From: Flavobacterium sp.
Lineage (GTDB): Bacteria > Bacteroidota > Bacteroidia > Flavobacteriales > Flavobacteriaceae
Assembly: GCA_023251135.1 (NCBI GenBank)
Contig: JAHEZJ010000027.1
Location: 34,619 to 98,618, forward strand
Direction: 5' to 3'
DNA: 64,000 nt
Within the stretch, counting starts at the first letter, position 1. Each line of letters opens with the position of its first letter. The translations under genes were made by a program, and so were the position numbers. Of the stretch, positions 1 to 8,447 are shown one piece after another. A model generated the notes under the pieces. It made no database searches. It was not told the origin of the DNA and was given only the letters and a program-made list of their open reading frames with translations.

Positions 1-165
1 TTGCTGTTTTTTCGCAACGCATTTTGGACAAACTTTTCCAACCGGAATATCACCAAACAGATTGGTTTCCTGTTGCACTCCTTTACAAAAATGAGTTATC
101 GTGGTAAAGCCTGACGACAATACCAGATAAAAAACCGAAAGAAGTAGTATAAGTGCTTTTTTCAT
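1..165 (-). CDS. Small secreted cysteine-containing protein (HYC_CC_PP-like), 3' end cut by window edge
   Basis: The reading frame opens at ATG 165 on the minus strand and runs off the left edge after 55 codons. It begins with a signal-peptide-like stretch (MKKALILLLSVFYLVLSSG) and continues with an HFC motif and a CPKC motif. This matches the short Bacteroidota family called HYC_CC_PP, often found near TonB-dependent metal receptors; assignment to it is an inference from the signal peptide and cysteine spacing. A -7-like box (CACCTTTG, 175-182) lies only nine bases upstream of the ATG, so the leader would be very short. The C-terminus and the neighbour on that side are not visible. Confidence 0.55.
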   Translation of the reverse strand, partial: MKKALILLLSVFYLVLSSGFTTITHFCKGVQQETNLFGDIPVGKVCPKCVAKKQQ

Positions 166-285
166 AATCAGTTGCAAAGGTGGCGCGATTATGTTACAAA
201 ACTGTTGTAAAATTTTGGCTGATTTTTGCAAAATTTATAAATCTTTCGGTCGTTGATTAGCAGCGTTCAGAGTTATAATTGTTTC

Positions 286-489
286 CTAATTTCTGTACTC
301 CAAAATATCCCCCGGTTGACATTCTAATACTTTGCAAATGGCCTCCAGCGTACTGAATCTTATTGCCTTTGCTTTTCCGGTTTTTAATATGGAAAGATTC
401 GATAAAGTTAAATCTACTTTTTCGGAAAGTTCATTTAATGACATTTTTCGTTTTGCCATCATCACATCCAGGTTTATGATAATTGCCAT
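286..489 (-). CDS. Cro/C1-type HTH transcriptional regulator (YozG-like)
   Basis: A 67-residue protein that is essentially one helix-turn-helix domain: MSLNELSEKVDLTLSNLS forms the DNA-contacting helices and the tail IRFSTLEAICKVLECQPGD is the typical end of the YozG-like HTH subfamily. Small regulators of this type are commonly paired with DUF2975 membrane proteins, and here the start codon follows the stop of the upstream DUF2975 gene by only three bases, so the two are probably co-transcribed. It likely controls its own operon in response to the membrane partner; that role is inferred from the pairing. No effector domain is present. Confidence 0.85.
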   Translation of the reverse strand: MAIIINLDVMMAKRKMSLNELSEKVDLTLSNLSILKTGKAKAIRFSTLEAICKVLECQPGDILEYRN

Positions 490-492
490 AGC

Positions 493-1047
493 TTATATTG
501 TTAATTCGTTTTCTTCTTGTAATTCGATTCCTTTTTTGAAGATATAAGTTACAACAAGCAATATGACACCCATAAATAACCAAACATCTGCACCGGCAAT
601 TTGTAATTGCTGAATGTCTTGTAGTTTAAGACCGCTATTGGACAAATTGTTTACGAGTTCTATTCCCCATGAAGAAAATAAACCAATGCCAAAGGATAGA
701 TAAGTCAGGGTCAGTATGAAATCCTTGAATAGGCTGCTGAATGGTGCTGCAATATTCAGTTTTTTGTTCAGGAAAACTTTTATAATACAATAAAACAATA
801 TTGCTTTTAACGTTGCTACAATAATGATAACACTGCTAAGTGTGATGTACTGACTCTGATTAAAGCGGTACAGTTCCGTTAAATCAACTGATTTCCAGAA
901 TTTAGCGGCATCGTCAGGATTCAGGGTTAGCGTTGCGATTGTTTTTGTCAGTATTCCAACTGCTTCGATACATAATCCAACAAAAATAATCCATGAAAGC
1001 ACGTGTAATACTTTAAGGATGGTTTGGGTACTAATTTTAATTTCCAT
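493..1047 (-). CDS. DUF2975 family membrane protein
   Basis: A 184-residue integral membrane protein with four predicted hydrophobic segments (about residues 12-35, 65-90, 110-135 and 150-172), a central charged loop and a basic C-terminal tail. Composition and layout fit DUF2975, a family of unknown function nearly always encoded next to a small YozG-like HTH regulator, as here. The start at 1047 (MEIKISTQ) is chosen because an alternative 18 codons upstream adds a polar, non-conserved N-terminus. The pair may act as a membrane-linked sensor and regulator module; this is inferred from gene order only. Confidence 0.8.
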   Translation of the reverse strand: MEIKISTQTILKVLHVLSWIIFVGLCIEAVGILTKTIATLTLNPDDAAKFWKSVDLTELYRFNQSQYITLSSVIIIVATLKAILFYCIIKVFLNKKLNIAAPFSSLFKDFILTLTYLSFGIGLFSSWGIELVNNLSNSGLKLQDIQQLQIAGADVWLFMGVILLVVTYIFKKGIELQEENELTI

Positions 1048-1181
1048 GGTATTTGGTTTAAAAATTCTGTGTGAAAATATTAAATATTTATTGATAAACA
1101 ATAAATTTATACTGAAAAATAATCAATTTAAAGAGAAATATTTCTAAAGTCCAGTAAAATCAAAGCTTCAGAAATAAAAAA

Positions 1182-1208
1182 ATCCCCAACTATTTTACAG
1201 TTGAGGAT
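1182..1208 (-). terminator. Rho-independent terminator of the DUF4386 gene
   Basis: Arms ATCCCCAACT (1182-1191) and AGTTGAGGAT (1199-1208) pair over ten bases with one G-U pair. On the minus strand the hairpin is followed by a run of seven T. It sits about 45 bases after the stop of the leftward gene at 1253-1942. Confidence 0.75.
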
Positions 1209-1252
1209 GTAGTATGTATAAAAGGCTTCTTCTTAATAATGTTTCCTATATT

Positions 1253-1942
1253 TCATCGATCAGATTGTTTCTCTTTTACACCAAAAGCCAATAACCACAA
1301 ACAAATTCCAATTTCTCCAATTGTGGCCGGCATGCTGATGTATTTTGAAATTCCGAGGCTTGAATAATCTGAAACCAAAGTATTGCCTAAAAAGTTGATC
1401 AGATATCCAAAACATCCCATCATCAATAAAACTCCGAAAAATTTAGGCAAAAAGCCAGATTTGTAGACCAAATAACCAAAAGGAAATAGCCAAAGTCCTG
1501 AGAAGATGTGTACCATTCGCATACCGTTATCGTATTGGTTAAGATACAGCATAACTTGCGATTTGGTTTGTTCTAATGATAAACCAAGATTAGTATCTGT
1601 TATGAGAGAAAGTACATTAAATTGATTCTGAGCATTCAAAAAGTAAACAGGTACACTTAAAATGGCTAAGATCGCCATTGTTTTAGCATTGCCTTTATCG
1701 ACCGGTTCGAACAGTTTGTACAGTCGCAGCACTAAGAAAAAGAAGAAGAGATAACAGGATAATCCGGCTACAATTCCAAATCTAAAAAGCGATTCAGCTG
1801 CTTTGATATTGTTGTAAGTTGCGGTTAAATTATCCCATACAATAAGTTTGGAAGGGACATAAGCCAAACTGAAGATTCCTGTCAGGACTACTGCTAAGTA
1901 GAGTAGGCCTGCAATTCGGGCTGTTTTTTTTGGTGTCGTCAT
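1253..1942 (-). CDS. DUF4386 domain-containing membrane protein
   Basis: A 229-residue polytopic membrane protein. It opens with MTTPKKTARIAGLLYLAVVL, the family-typical start in which a short basic cytoplasmic tail is followed by the ARIAGLLYL motif. About six hydrophobic segments follow (near residues 10-30, 55-75, 88-105, 140-160, 165-190 and 200-222). DUF4386 has no established function. The gene appears monocistronic: a terminator lies at 1182-1208 and the divergent methyltransferase starts 145 bases away on the other side. The family call rests on the N-terminal motif and topology. Confidence 0.8.
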   Translation of the reverse strand: MTTPKKTARIAGLLYLAVVLTGIFSLAYVPSKLIVWDNLTATYNNIKAAESLFRFGIVAGLSCYLFFFFLVLRLYKLFEPVDKGNAKTMAILAILSVPVYFLNAQNQFNVLSLITDTNLGLSLEQTKSQVMLYLNQYDNGMRMVHIFSGLWLFPFGYLVYKSGFLPKFFGVLLMMGCFGYLINFLGNTLVSDYSSLGISKYISMPATIGEIGICLWLLAFGVKEKQSDR

Positions 1943-2050
1943 TTTGTTTTGGGTTTAAAATAAGACGCCAATAAATTGATTCTGTTACACTTTCTGACTT
2001 TGTACGATCAAATAACTGATATAAAGTCTTCGTTTCCTCTCAATAAAATA

Positions 2051-2081
2051 TTGATTTATGTGGGTACAGTTTGTATTTTTG
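2051..2081 (+). promoter_or_regulatory. Bacteroidota-type promoter of the TrmH gene
   Basis: TTG at 2051-2053 (-33 element), a 20-base spacer and TATTTTTG at 2074-2081 (-7 element, consensus TAnnTTTG). The start codon at 2087 lies only five bases beyond the box, so transcription should begin at or within a few bases of the ATG. Confidence 0.65.
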
Positions 2082-2086
2082 CCCTT

Positions 2087-2545
2087 ATGAATGATAATTT
2101 TACAAATGAATATTTTGGGATAGGGATCCAAAATGGTAAAACGCCTGAGAATTTGGGTGTTTTGTGGCGATCCGCTCAAAATTTGGGTGCTACTTTTATA
2201 TTTACTATCGGAAATCGATATGCCAAACAAGCCTGCGATACACATGATGCGGTTAAAGCAATTCCTTATTTCCATTACGATACCTTTGAAGCTTTTCTCG
2301 AAAACTTACCAAAAGGAGCACGATTGGTTGGTGTTGAACTAAACGAAAATGCTTCTGATCTGGAAACCTACGAACATCCAAGACGCTGTGTCTATTTATT
2401 GGGAGCAGAAGATCATGGTCTGTCTAAAAAAGTAATGGAGAAGTGCCACCATTTAGTAAAGTTTAAATCGGTAAAGAGTTTGAATGTGGCTGTCGCCGGA
2501 ACTATTATTATGTACGACAGAAACTTACCGAAACCACGCTCTTAA
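2087..2545 (+). CDS. TrmH/SpoU-family RNA 2'-O-methyltransferase
   Basis: A 152-residue SPOUT-class methyltransferase that would transfer a methyl group from S-adenosylmethionine to a ribose 2'-OH in tRNA or rRNA. The three SpoU motifs are visible: NPEN-like GKTPENLGVLWRSAQNLGA near residues 16-34, the glycine-rich YLLGAEDHGL near residues 103-112, and SLNVAVAGTIIMY near residues 132-144, which together form the knotted SAM site. The length is that of a bare catalytic domain without a substrate-binding extension. The frame is open for 37 codons further upstream, but the promoter ends just before ATG 2087, so that start is chosen. The exact RNA target cannot be told from sequence. Confidence 0.85.
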   Translation: MNDNFTNEYFGIGIQNGKTPENLGVLWRSAQNLGATFIFTIGNRYAKQACDTHDAVKAIPYFHYDTFEAFLENLPKGARLVGVELNENASDLETYEHPRRCVYLLGAEDHGLSKKVMEKCHHLVKFKSVKSLNVAVAGTIIMYDRNLPKPRS

Positions 2546-2655
2546 CACAATTAGAAGTAGTCTGCTGCCTATAGCGGTTTTATTAAGGGGCTTTGCTAAG
2601 AGCCAAAAGTGATCAGTATCAGTTTAAAATTTTACCCTCTTTAAAATAATAAAGT

Positions 2656-4650
2656 ATGAGAATACTAAAACCAATCTTTGTTGTACTTCTTCTGACGGTT
2701 TTAAGCAAGGCTTACAGCCAAAAGGCAGCTGTAGAAAAAGACATTCAAATTATTCCGAAACCAAAGCAATTGGTTCTTAAACAAGGAAGTTTTCAGTTTT
2801 CTGCCACGACTAAATTTGTGGTAAGCGGCGACACTCAAAAAGAAATCGCTACGGTTTTAATAAACAAATTTCAAACGGCAGCCGGATTTCGTCCTGAAAT
2901 TTCAAGTACCCTTCCAAAAAGAAATTATGTTCAGTTTAAAGTCGATCCCACTTTAAAGAACGAAGCCTATGTATTAGAGGTAAATAAAGAAAACGTTACC
3001 ATTACGGCAAAAGGAAATGCAGGTTTTATTTACGGCTTAGAAAGCATTCGACAATTACTCCCTGAAGGTATTGAAAGTAAAAGTATGGTAGCAGCTGCAA
3101 AATGGGAGATCCCGAATCTTACTATTACAGATGAACCCCGTTTTCAATGGAGAGGATTGATGTTGGATTTGTCACGTCATTTTTTTGATAAAAACTACAT
3201 CATTGAGACTATCGATCGATTGGCAATGCTTAAAATGAATGTTTTGCATTTGCATTTGGTTGACGATCAGGGTTGGAGAATTGAAATAAAAAAATATCCA
3301 AAACTTACCGAAGTTGGAGCCTGGAGAGTCGATCAGGAAAATGCAGCCTGGAATGCAAGATTGCTTACCAATCCGGATGAAAAAGGAACATATGGTGGCT
3401 TTCTGACTCAGGAAGAATTAAAAGAAATTGTAAAATATGCAGCTGCAAAAAATATAGAAATCATTCCCGAAATCGAAATGCCGGCGCATGTGAGTTCGGC
3501 TATTGCGGCTTATCCTGAACTGGCTTGTTTTAATCAGAGAATTGGAGTTCCGTCAGGTGGATTATGGCCTATTACGGATATTTATTGTGCCGGAAAAGAA
3601 ACTACTTTCGAATTTTTGCAGGATGTAATAGATGAAGTCATTGCCATTTTTCCTTCGAAATACATTCATATTGGGGGCGACGAAGCAACCAAAACCAATT
3701 GGGACAAATGTCCGAATTGTCAAAAAAGAATGGCAGATAACGGATTGAAAGACGCCCATGAACTGCAAAGCTATTTTGTGAAAAGAATAGAGAAATACAT
3801 CAATTCTAAAGGCAAAAAATTAATCGGCTGGGACGAAATACTGGAAGGCGGTTTGGCTCCCGAAGCTACTGTAATGAGCTGGAGAGGTACAAAAGGAGGG
3901 ACCGAGGCAGCAAGGCAGGGGCATGACGTAATCATGTCGCCGGAATCTCCTTGTTATTTTAATTTTTATCAGGGACCTCAAAACGTAGAGCCATTGGCTT
4001 TTGATGCCTATAATCCATTGAATAAGGTTTATGAATTTGATCCTGTTGTGGCTACCATGACCCCACAGGAAGCCGGTCATGTACTAGGTGGACAGGCAAA
4101 TTTATGGGCCGAATTTATTACAAATCCAAAAGCTTCGGAGTATATGATTTTTCCGAGACTGGCTGCTTTGTCTGAGGTTTTGTGGAGTTCAAAAGAAAAT
4201 CGCAATTGGAATAATTTTACCACCCGATTGCCTTCTTTATTGAAACGATACGATTATTTAGGGATCAATTATGCCAAAAGCGCTTATTTAGTTACGGCTT
4301 CGGCTGTGGCTGATTTGCGTCAAAAAGCGATTCAGGTTACCTTTAAAAATGAATTTCCAAATTCGGACATTCGTTACGTTCTGGGAGATAAAAACATAGA
4401 ACATCAGGCCATACAATATACAAATCCGATTTCGTTTAATCAAACAACAGTGTTAAAAGCGGCTTTGTTTCAGGACAATAAACCGGTTGGAAGAATATTT
4501 ACAGATACGATCGTATTTCACAAGGGGTTTGGTCATAAGGTGAGCTATTTAACGCCTTATAGCGAAAGTTATAAAGGAGATGGTCCTTTTGGAATGGTAA
4601 ATTCTATCAGAGGATCTAAAAATTTCCATGATGGTCAATGGCAGGCATGA
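2656..4650 (+). CDS. GH20 beta-N-acetylhexosaminidase, truncated by a premature TGA
   Basis: Encodes an exported family-20 glycoside hydrolase that releases terminal GlcNAc/GalNAc, for example from chitin oligomers or glycans. In order: signal peptide (residues 1-21, ending KAYSQ), GH20 N-terminal domain (about 30-160), and the catalytic barrel (about 165-510) with HLHLVDDQGWRIEIKKYP, HIGGDEATKTNW (catalytic Asp342-Glu343) and WDEILEGGL. The frame stops at TGA 4648-4650 and continues in the same frame for another 109 codons that belong to the same protein. Changing the TGA to TGG would restore Trp. The barrel itself is intact, so the 664-residue product could still be active, but it lacks its C-terminal beta-sandwich domain. 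Confidence 0.85.
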   Translation: MRILKPIFVVLLLTVLSKAYSQKAAVEKDIQIIPKPKQLVLKQGSFQFSATTKFVVSGDTQKEIATVLINKFQTAAGFRPEISSTLPKRNYVQFKVDPTLKNEAYVLEVNKENVTITAKGNAGFIYGLESIRQLLPEGIESKSMVAAAKWEIPNLTITDEPRFQWRGLMLDLSRHFFDKNYIIETIDRLAMLKMNVLHLHLVDDQGWRIEIKKYPKLTEVGAWRVDQENAAWNARLLTNPDEKGTYGGFLTQEELKEIVKYAAAKNIEIIPEIEMPAHVSSAIAAYPELACFNQRIGVPSGGLWPITDIYCAGKETTFEFLQDVIDEVIAIFPSKYIHIGGDEATKTNWDKCPNCQKRMADNGLKDAHELQSYFVKRIEKYINSKGKKLIGWDEILEGGLAPEATVMSWRGTKGGTEAARQGHDVIMSPESPCYFNFYQGPQNVEPLAFDAYNPLNKVYEFDPVVATMTPQEAGHVLGGQANLWAEFITNPKASEYMIFPRLAALSEVLWSSKENRNWNNFTTRLPSLLKRYDYLGINYAKSAYLVTASAVADLRQKAIQVTFKNEFPNSDIRYVLGDKNIEHQAIQYTNPISFNQTTVLKAALFQDNKPVGRIFTDTIVFHKGFGHKVSYLTPYSESYKGDGPFGMVNSIRGSKNFHDGQWQA

Positions 4651-4977
4651 CTGGTTAATGATATGGAAATTGTAATCGATCTTGAAAAAGTACAAAGTAT
4701 CGAAAAGGTAGCAATTGGAACTTTAGAAAGCCAGGGTGCCGGGATTTATTTTCCAACACAATTAAAAGTTTTAGTATCAAAGGACAGCATTAACTATAAA
4801 GAAGTTGGGAAAATCAAACGTCCCTTTGCGGTGAATGTCAATTCGGAGCTGAAAGATTTTAAAATCAATTTTGTAAAGCAAGAGGTCCGATTTGTAAAAG
4901 TAATTGCAACCAACTTAAAAAAGGCTCCAACAGGAGGAAGTTCGTGGTTGTTTGTAGATGAGATTTTAGTGGATTAA
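4651..4977 (+). pseudogene. Orphaned C-terminal F5/8 type C-like domain of the GH20 hexosaminidase
   Basis: This is the in-frame continuation of the hexosaminidase after the TGA at 4648-4650. It reads LVNDMEIVIDLEKVQSI and ends NLKKAPTGGSSWLFVDEILV, the layout of a discoidin/F5/8 type C carbohydrate-binding domain as found at the end of Bacteroidota chitobiases. An ATG at 4663 could reopen translation, but the product would have no signal peptide and lack the first strand, so it is unlikely to serve alone. No frameshift is present; a single base change explains the break. Confidence 0.8.
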
Positions 4978-5202
4978 ACTGCTTTTTTTGAATTACAGAA
5001 AAATGATTGCTGATTTTTGATTAGCGATTTTTGATTTAAGATACTTTACAAAATTGAAAGAAATTAACTACATTTGTGTTAGTCAGTAAAAGATTGAAAT
5101 TTTAAACCAACTATATTTCAGAAAAACACGTAAAACTACCTGTAAAACTTTGGTTTTATTCATTTTAATTTACTGTTATCTAGTGTGATAAAACAGTTTT
5201 GT

Positions 5203-6750
5203 ATGGAAAATGAAAAGCAATTTAACGGTCTGGATACTTTTGACCATATCGTAGTACTAATGCTCGAAAATCGTTCTTTCGACAATTTATTAGGCTATCT
5301 CTATGAGTCGAATGAAGTGCCGGATGGCAAATCTTTTGAAGGGCTTTATAATCCTGAGGTTGACTATGCGAATCCTATTCCCGGCAGGGCTACAAGTCCG
5401 CCAGGTGAAACGAGTATTTCTCCTTCACGTGCAGCCGATTATTGGACACCTTATCCGGATCCGGGTGAAGAATATCCCCATGTTAATACACAACTTTTTG
5501 ATACCATTAATCCTGATTGCAATGTAGGTGTGCTTGATCATGATATGATAAAACCATACAACCTGCCTAATTCTGCACAGGAACCCACCATGAATGGCTT
5601 TGTTAACGATTATGAAAGTAATCTGATGTCGACCTATGGTATTGCAAAGCCCTCGTTCGACGATTATAAGGTAATTATGGAGTGCTTTCAGCCGGATCAG
5701 ATTCCTGCGATGGCTACTTTGGCAAAACAATTTGCAGTTTTTGATCATTGGTATTGTTCCGTGCCGAGTCAAACTTATTGTAATCGGGCGTTCTGGCATG
5801 CCGCCAGTTCGGGAGGTAAAGTGATTAATCCGATTGGAGAGGATGGGAGCGGTTTTCCGGGACTTGATGGTGATCTTAAAGGAATGGATTCATGGGTCGA
5901 AGAAGTATGGTCGTTGCCTACTATTTTTGACCGCATGTATGATAAGGATGTTTCCTGGAAAATCTATTCGCCTATAGCACCTTTGAGCCTGACCTATGTT
6001 GTCAACGGGCATGAGAAAGGGCTGGACCATACACATAGATATGATGATTTTCTTGATGATCTCAGAAAGGGTGATTTACCACAATATTCCTTTGTAGAAC
6101 CTCAATTTCTTCATAAGCACAATGATCAGCATCCGTCGGCAGTAAAACACAATTTAGGAACCGGAACAGTAAAATTAGGAGATGAACTGATCCGCGAAGT
6201 ATATAATGCTATCAAAGAGAGTCCGCTAAGAGACCAAATACTTTTTATCATTACTCATGATGAACATGGCGGTTGTTTTGATCATGTGGTCCCGCCTGCT
6301 ACAGTACCGCCTGTTGCCGATATGATAGGGGAGTGCGATTTTACTTTTGACCGTTTGGGTGTTCGTGTTCCGATGATAATGGTATCGTCTTATATTCAGC
6401 CGAATACCATAATCAACGGGCAGTTTGAACATACTTCATTTATCAAAACGGCCTGTCAGAAATGGGACCTGGATGCGTTGACCGAAAGGGATAGCGATCC
6501 TGAAGTTTTACCGTTTACAGAAGTCTTTTCCGATCAGAAAAGAACGGATTGGCCTGATATTCCTTTCCATATCGATTTAAAAGAGCTGTTTCCTGAGCCT
6601 GACACCAGCAAGGATCCGTTAAACGGCTTACAAAAGACCATGTTGACCAGTTTGCTGCATATTGAAAAGATGAAAGGTCTTGGTAATACTCAAAGAGAAG
6701 ACATACAAACCATAGGTGATATGATGGAGTTTATTAAAAGATTTCAGTGA
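5203..6750 (+). CDS. Phosphoesterase family protein (phospholipase C / acid phosphatase type)
   Basis: A 515-residue member of the family that includes bacterial non-specific phospholipase C and AcpA acid phosphatases, which hydrolyse phosphate esters at a metal-loaded active site. Seen motifs: FDHIVVLMLENRSFDNLLGY near the N-terminus (metal-binding Glu-Asn), the central DHWYCSVPSQTYCNRAFWHA block, and ITHDEHGGCFDHV near residue 355, which carries the second metal set. No signal peptide is visible, unusual for an enzyme acting on external substrates. A GTG at 5185 would add six residues; ATG 5203 is preferred but not proven. An exact TAnnTTTG box (5069-5076) lies upstream. A terminator follows at 6854-6894. 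Confidence 0.85.
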   Translation: MENEKQFNGLDTFDHIVVLMLENRSFDNLLGYLYESNEVPDGKSFEGLYNPEVDYANPIPGRATSPPGETSISPSRAADYWTPYPDPGEEYPHVNTQLFDTINPDCNVGVLDHDMIKPYNLPNSAQEPTMNGFVNDYESNLMSTYGIAKPSFDDYKVIMECFQPDQIPAMATLAKQFAVFDHWYCSVPSQTYCNRAFWHAASSGGKVINPIGEDGSGFPGLDGDLKGMDSWVEEVWSLPTIFDRMYDKDVSWKIYSPIAPLSLTYVVNGHEKGLDHTHRYDDFLDDLRKGDLPQYSFVEPQFLHKHNDQHPSAVKHNLGTGTVKLGDELIREVYNAIKESPLRDQILFIITHDEHGGCFDHVVPPATVPPVADMIGECDFTFDRLGVRVPMIMVSSYIQPNTIINGQFEHTSFIKTACQKWDLDALTERDSDPEVLPFTEVFSDQKRTDWPDIPFHIDLKELFPEPDTSKDPLNGLQKTMLTSLLHIEKMKGLGNTQREDIQTIGDMMEFIKRFQ

Positions 6751-6853
6751 TATTAGCTGGAAAAAGGAGTAATTACATTAAGCAGAGTTAGCATTGAAAG
6801 GGGAGCGTCTCTGACTTCGTGTTTATTGTTTAATTAGAAAGATATAATTAAAT

Positions 6854-6894
6854 ATCCCGTTTAAAGTGTTATTGGATAATATTTTAAACGGGAT
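6854..6894 (+). terminator. Strong hairpin terminator after the phosphoesterase gene
   Basis: Perfect 12-bp arms ATCCCGTTTAAA (6854-6865) and TTTAAACGGGAT (6883-6894), then TCTTTTGTTT. It stands between convergent genes and could stop transcription from both sides. Confidence 0.8.
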
Positions 6895-6921
6895 TCTTTT
6901 GTTTACGATCTTTTGTGAAAG

Positions 6922-7977
6922 TTACTTCTGCTTATTAATGTCGTTGTACAATTTATCTACTACTTTTTCCAAAATTTCTCCGGTTTCATTAAAACTGGTA
7001 TTGGTCAATATAGATATCCCTATATTTTGTTTAGGATAAATCACAAACCAATTCTGCATTCCGTAGATACCTCCGTGATGTCTGTAAATTAATTCATTGC
7101 CATTTTCTAATATGTACCAATGATAGCCTTCCCAAAAATCAGAACCTTCTTTGTATAATTTTTTATGAGATTCATTTACAATAAGATTTGACTCGTCAAG
7201 TTGCAATTTCATGTATTTTACTAAATCTGTAGTAGTAGAATGCAATCCTGAAATTCCTCCCCATAAAGTTCTGTTGAAGTTTGGCATTAACTCGTTTTTA
7301 TCGTTGTACCCTTTTACCAATCTTAGTTTTTCATTATCATTTAGTGTAAATTTGGTTTGGTTCATTTTATTTGGTTTCAAAACAAATTCATTTACCAATT
7401 CCTCATAAGGCTTTTGATACACTTTTTCAAGTATATAGGCAGTTAACTCTGGAGCCGTGTTGGAATAAGAGTATGTTTCTCCGGGTATCGTTTCAATTTT
7501 GATTAATTTCAATCCTTCCAAAAAAGCCGTTTTATTTTCACTTTTTGGGGGAAAATTTGGAAACCCGCTTGTATGCGTGAGCAAATGTTTAATTCTTATA
7601 GGTTCACCTTTAAACTCTAAATTGAGATAAGGTTCGTTAAGATAGATTCTGACATCATCATCTAAATTTATTTTTTTATCAAGTACGGCTTTTGCGGCTA
7701 CATAACCTGTAAAAGTTTTAGTTACAGAAGCTATTTCATAAAGTGTAGAATCGTTTGGTTTGTTCCCTTTTCCAATAGATAATTCTCCAAAATATTTTAT
7801 GGTCGATTCCCCATCCTTAAGCACTGCTACTGAAACAGAATGAAATCTTTTGTCCTCTAATAACTGATTGACATTTTTTGTAATCGCATTTTCAATATTT
7901 TGTTTATCGCTTTGCTGTCTACTTTTGCAGCCAATTAAGGCAAAAATGAAGAAGGGCATTAAATGTTTTAGGGTCAT
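6922..7977 (-). CDS. Serine hydrolase lipoprotein, class C beta-lactamase fold
   Basis: A 351-residue penicillin-binding-protein-like serine hydrolase. The N-terminus is a lipoprotein signal (FALIGC, Cys17 as lipidation site), so it should be anchored in the envelope. The nucleophile motif SxxK is SVTK at residues 84-87, followed by the YSN motif at 171-173 and an HHGG motif near residue 303 in place of KTG. These are the marks of the beta-lactamase/D-peptidase clan found in many esterases and peptidases, so drug resistance should not be assumed. Substrate is unknown. It is a single gene, convergent with the phosphoesterase gene. Confidence 0.85.
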   Translation of the reverse strand: MTLKHLMPFFIFALIGCKSRQQSDKQNIENAITKNVNQLLEDKRFHSVSVAVLKDGESTIKYFGELSIGKGNKPNDSTLYEIASVTKTFTGYVAAKAVLDKKINLDDDVRIYLNEPYLNLEFKGEPIRIKHLLTHTSGFPNFPPKSENKTAFLEGLKLIKIETIPGETYSYSNTAPELTAYILEKVYQKPYEELVNEFVLKPNKMNQTKFTLNDNEKLRLVKGYNDKNELMPNFNRTLWGGISGLHSTTTDLVKYMKLQLDESNLIVNESHKKLYKEGSDFWEGYHWYILENGNELIYRHHGGIYGMQNWFVIYPKQNIGISILTNTSFNETGEILEKVVDKLYNDINKQK

Positions 7978-8020
7978 AATTTTTAGTTTAATCGCTGGAA
8001 ACTTACCTTATGTCAGCTAT

Positions 8021-8062
8021 AAAAAAAGGTTAAATAAAATGCTGTTTTATTTAACCTTTTTT
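8021..8062 (-). terminator. Long A/T-flanked hairpin, possibly the former mnmE terminator
   Basis: Arms AAAAAAGGTTAAATAAAA and TTTTATTTAACCTTTTTT enclose a four- to five-base loop, with T runs on both strands. It lies between the displaced mnmE tail and the serine hydrolase start. On the minus strand it would terminate transcripts arriving from the islet. Before the islet arrived it would have been about 180 bases behind mnmE (inference). Confidence 0.6.
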
Positions 8063-8243
8063 AACTCATTAAGTTTTCTCGAGAGTAATAATTTTTGCTA
8101 AGATATTGAAAAAACGATTTTTAACATTACGGGAAAGCGTAAATGGCAAAGAAATATTTCAGCTGTGGTTTTTTTAATGCAAAAGTTTAAATACGATTGC
8201 TTCCGAAAAGGGAATAATTACCAGTTGAATCTTGTGCAGTCAT

Positions 8244-8281
8244 TTATTTGCCTATACAGAAATTAGCAAAATATTCCCCAG
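8244..8281 (-). repeat. Displaced second copy of the mnmE 3' end (attachment-site-like)
   Basis: These 38 bases match the last 39 bases of mnmE (10921-10959) at 35 positions, with three substitutions and one missing base. On the minus strand it reads TTTGCTAATTTCTGTAT and ends AAATAA, the code for FANFCIGK-stop. All three substitutions are synonymous third-base changes (GGA/GGG, ATT/ATA, GGG/GGC). The single-base gap breaks the frame only at the upstream end. No similarity extends further on either side. The 3' end of mnmE (trmE/thdF) is the known integration site of SGI1-type genomic islands, so this copy looks like the far junction of an inserted element. Confidence 0.75.
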
Positions 8282-8447
8282 CTGGTTCGGGTAGTTCCAA
8301 TAGAAAGCAAAAACAAAAGCCATGTGACTTTGCACAGCTGGAGTGTTTGTGTAGGAGACTCATGGTTTTATCTAAAAAAAAAGATATTTCTGTTGGTTAG
8401 CATATTAAAAACAATACTACGCTTTAACAGTTTTGGAATAGAATCAA

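Noticed and set aside
6922-7977. Antibiotic-resistance beta-lactamase
   Set aside because: It has SxxK and YSN but HHGG instead of KTG and a lipoprotein signal; many housekeeping esterases and peptidases look like this.
8282-8447. Further mnmE homology beyond the 38-base tail
   Set aside because: Translating all minus-strand frames upstream of the displaced tail gave no more MnmE-like sequence, so only the end is duplicated.
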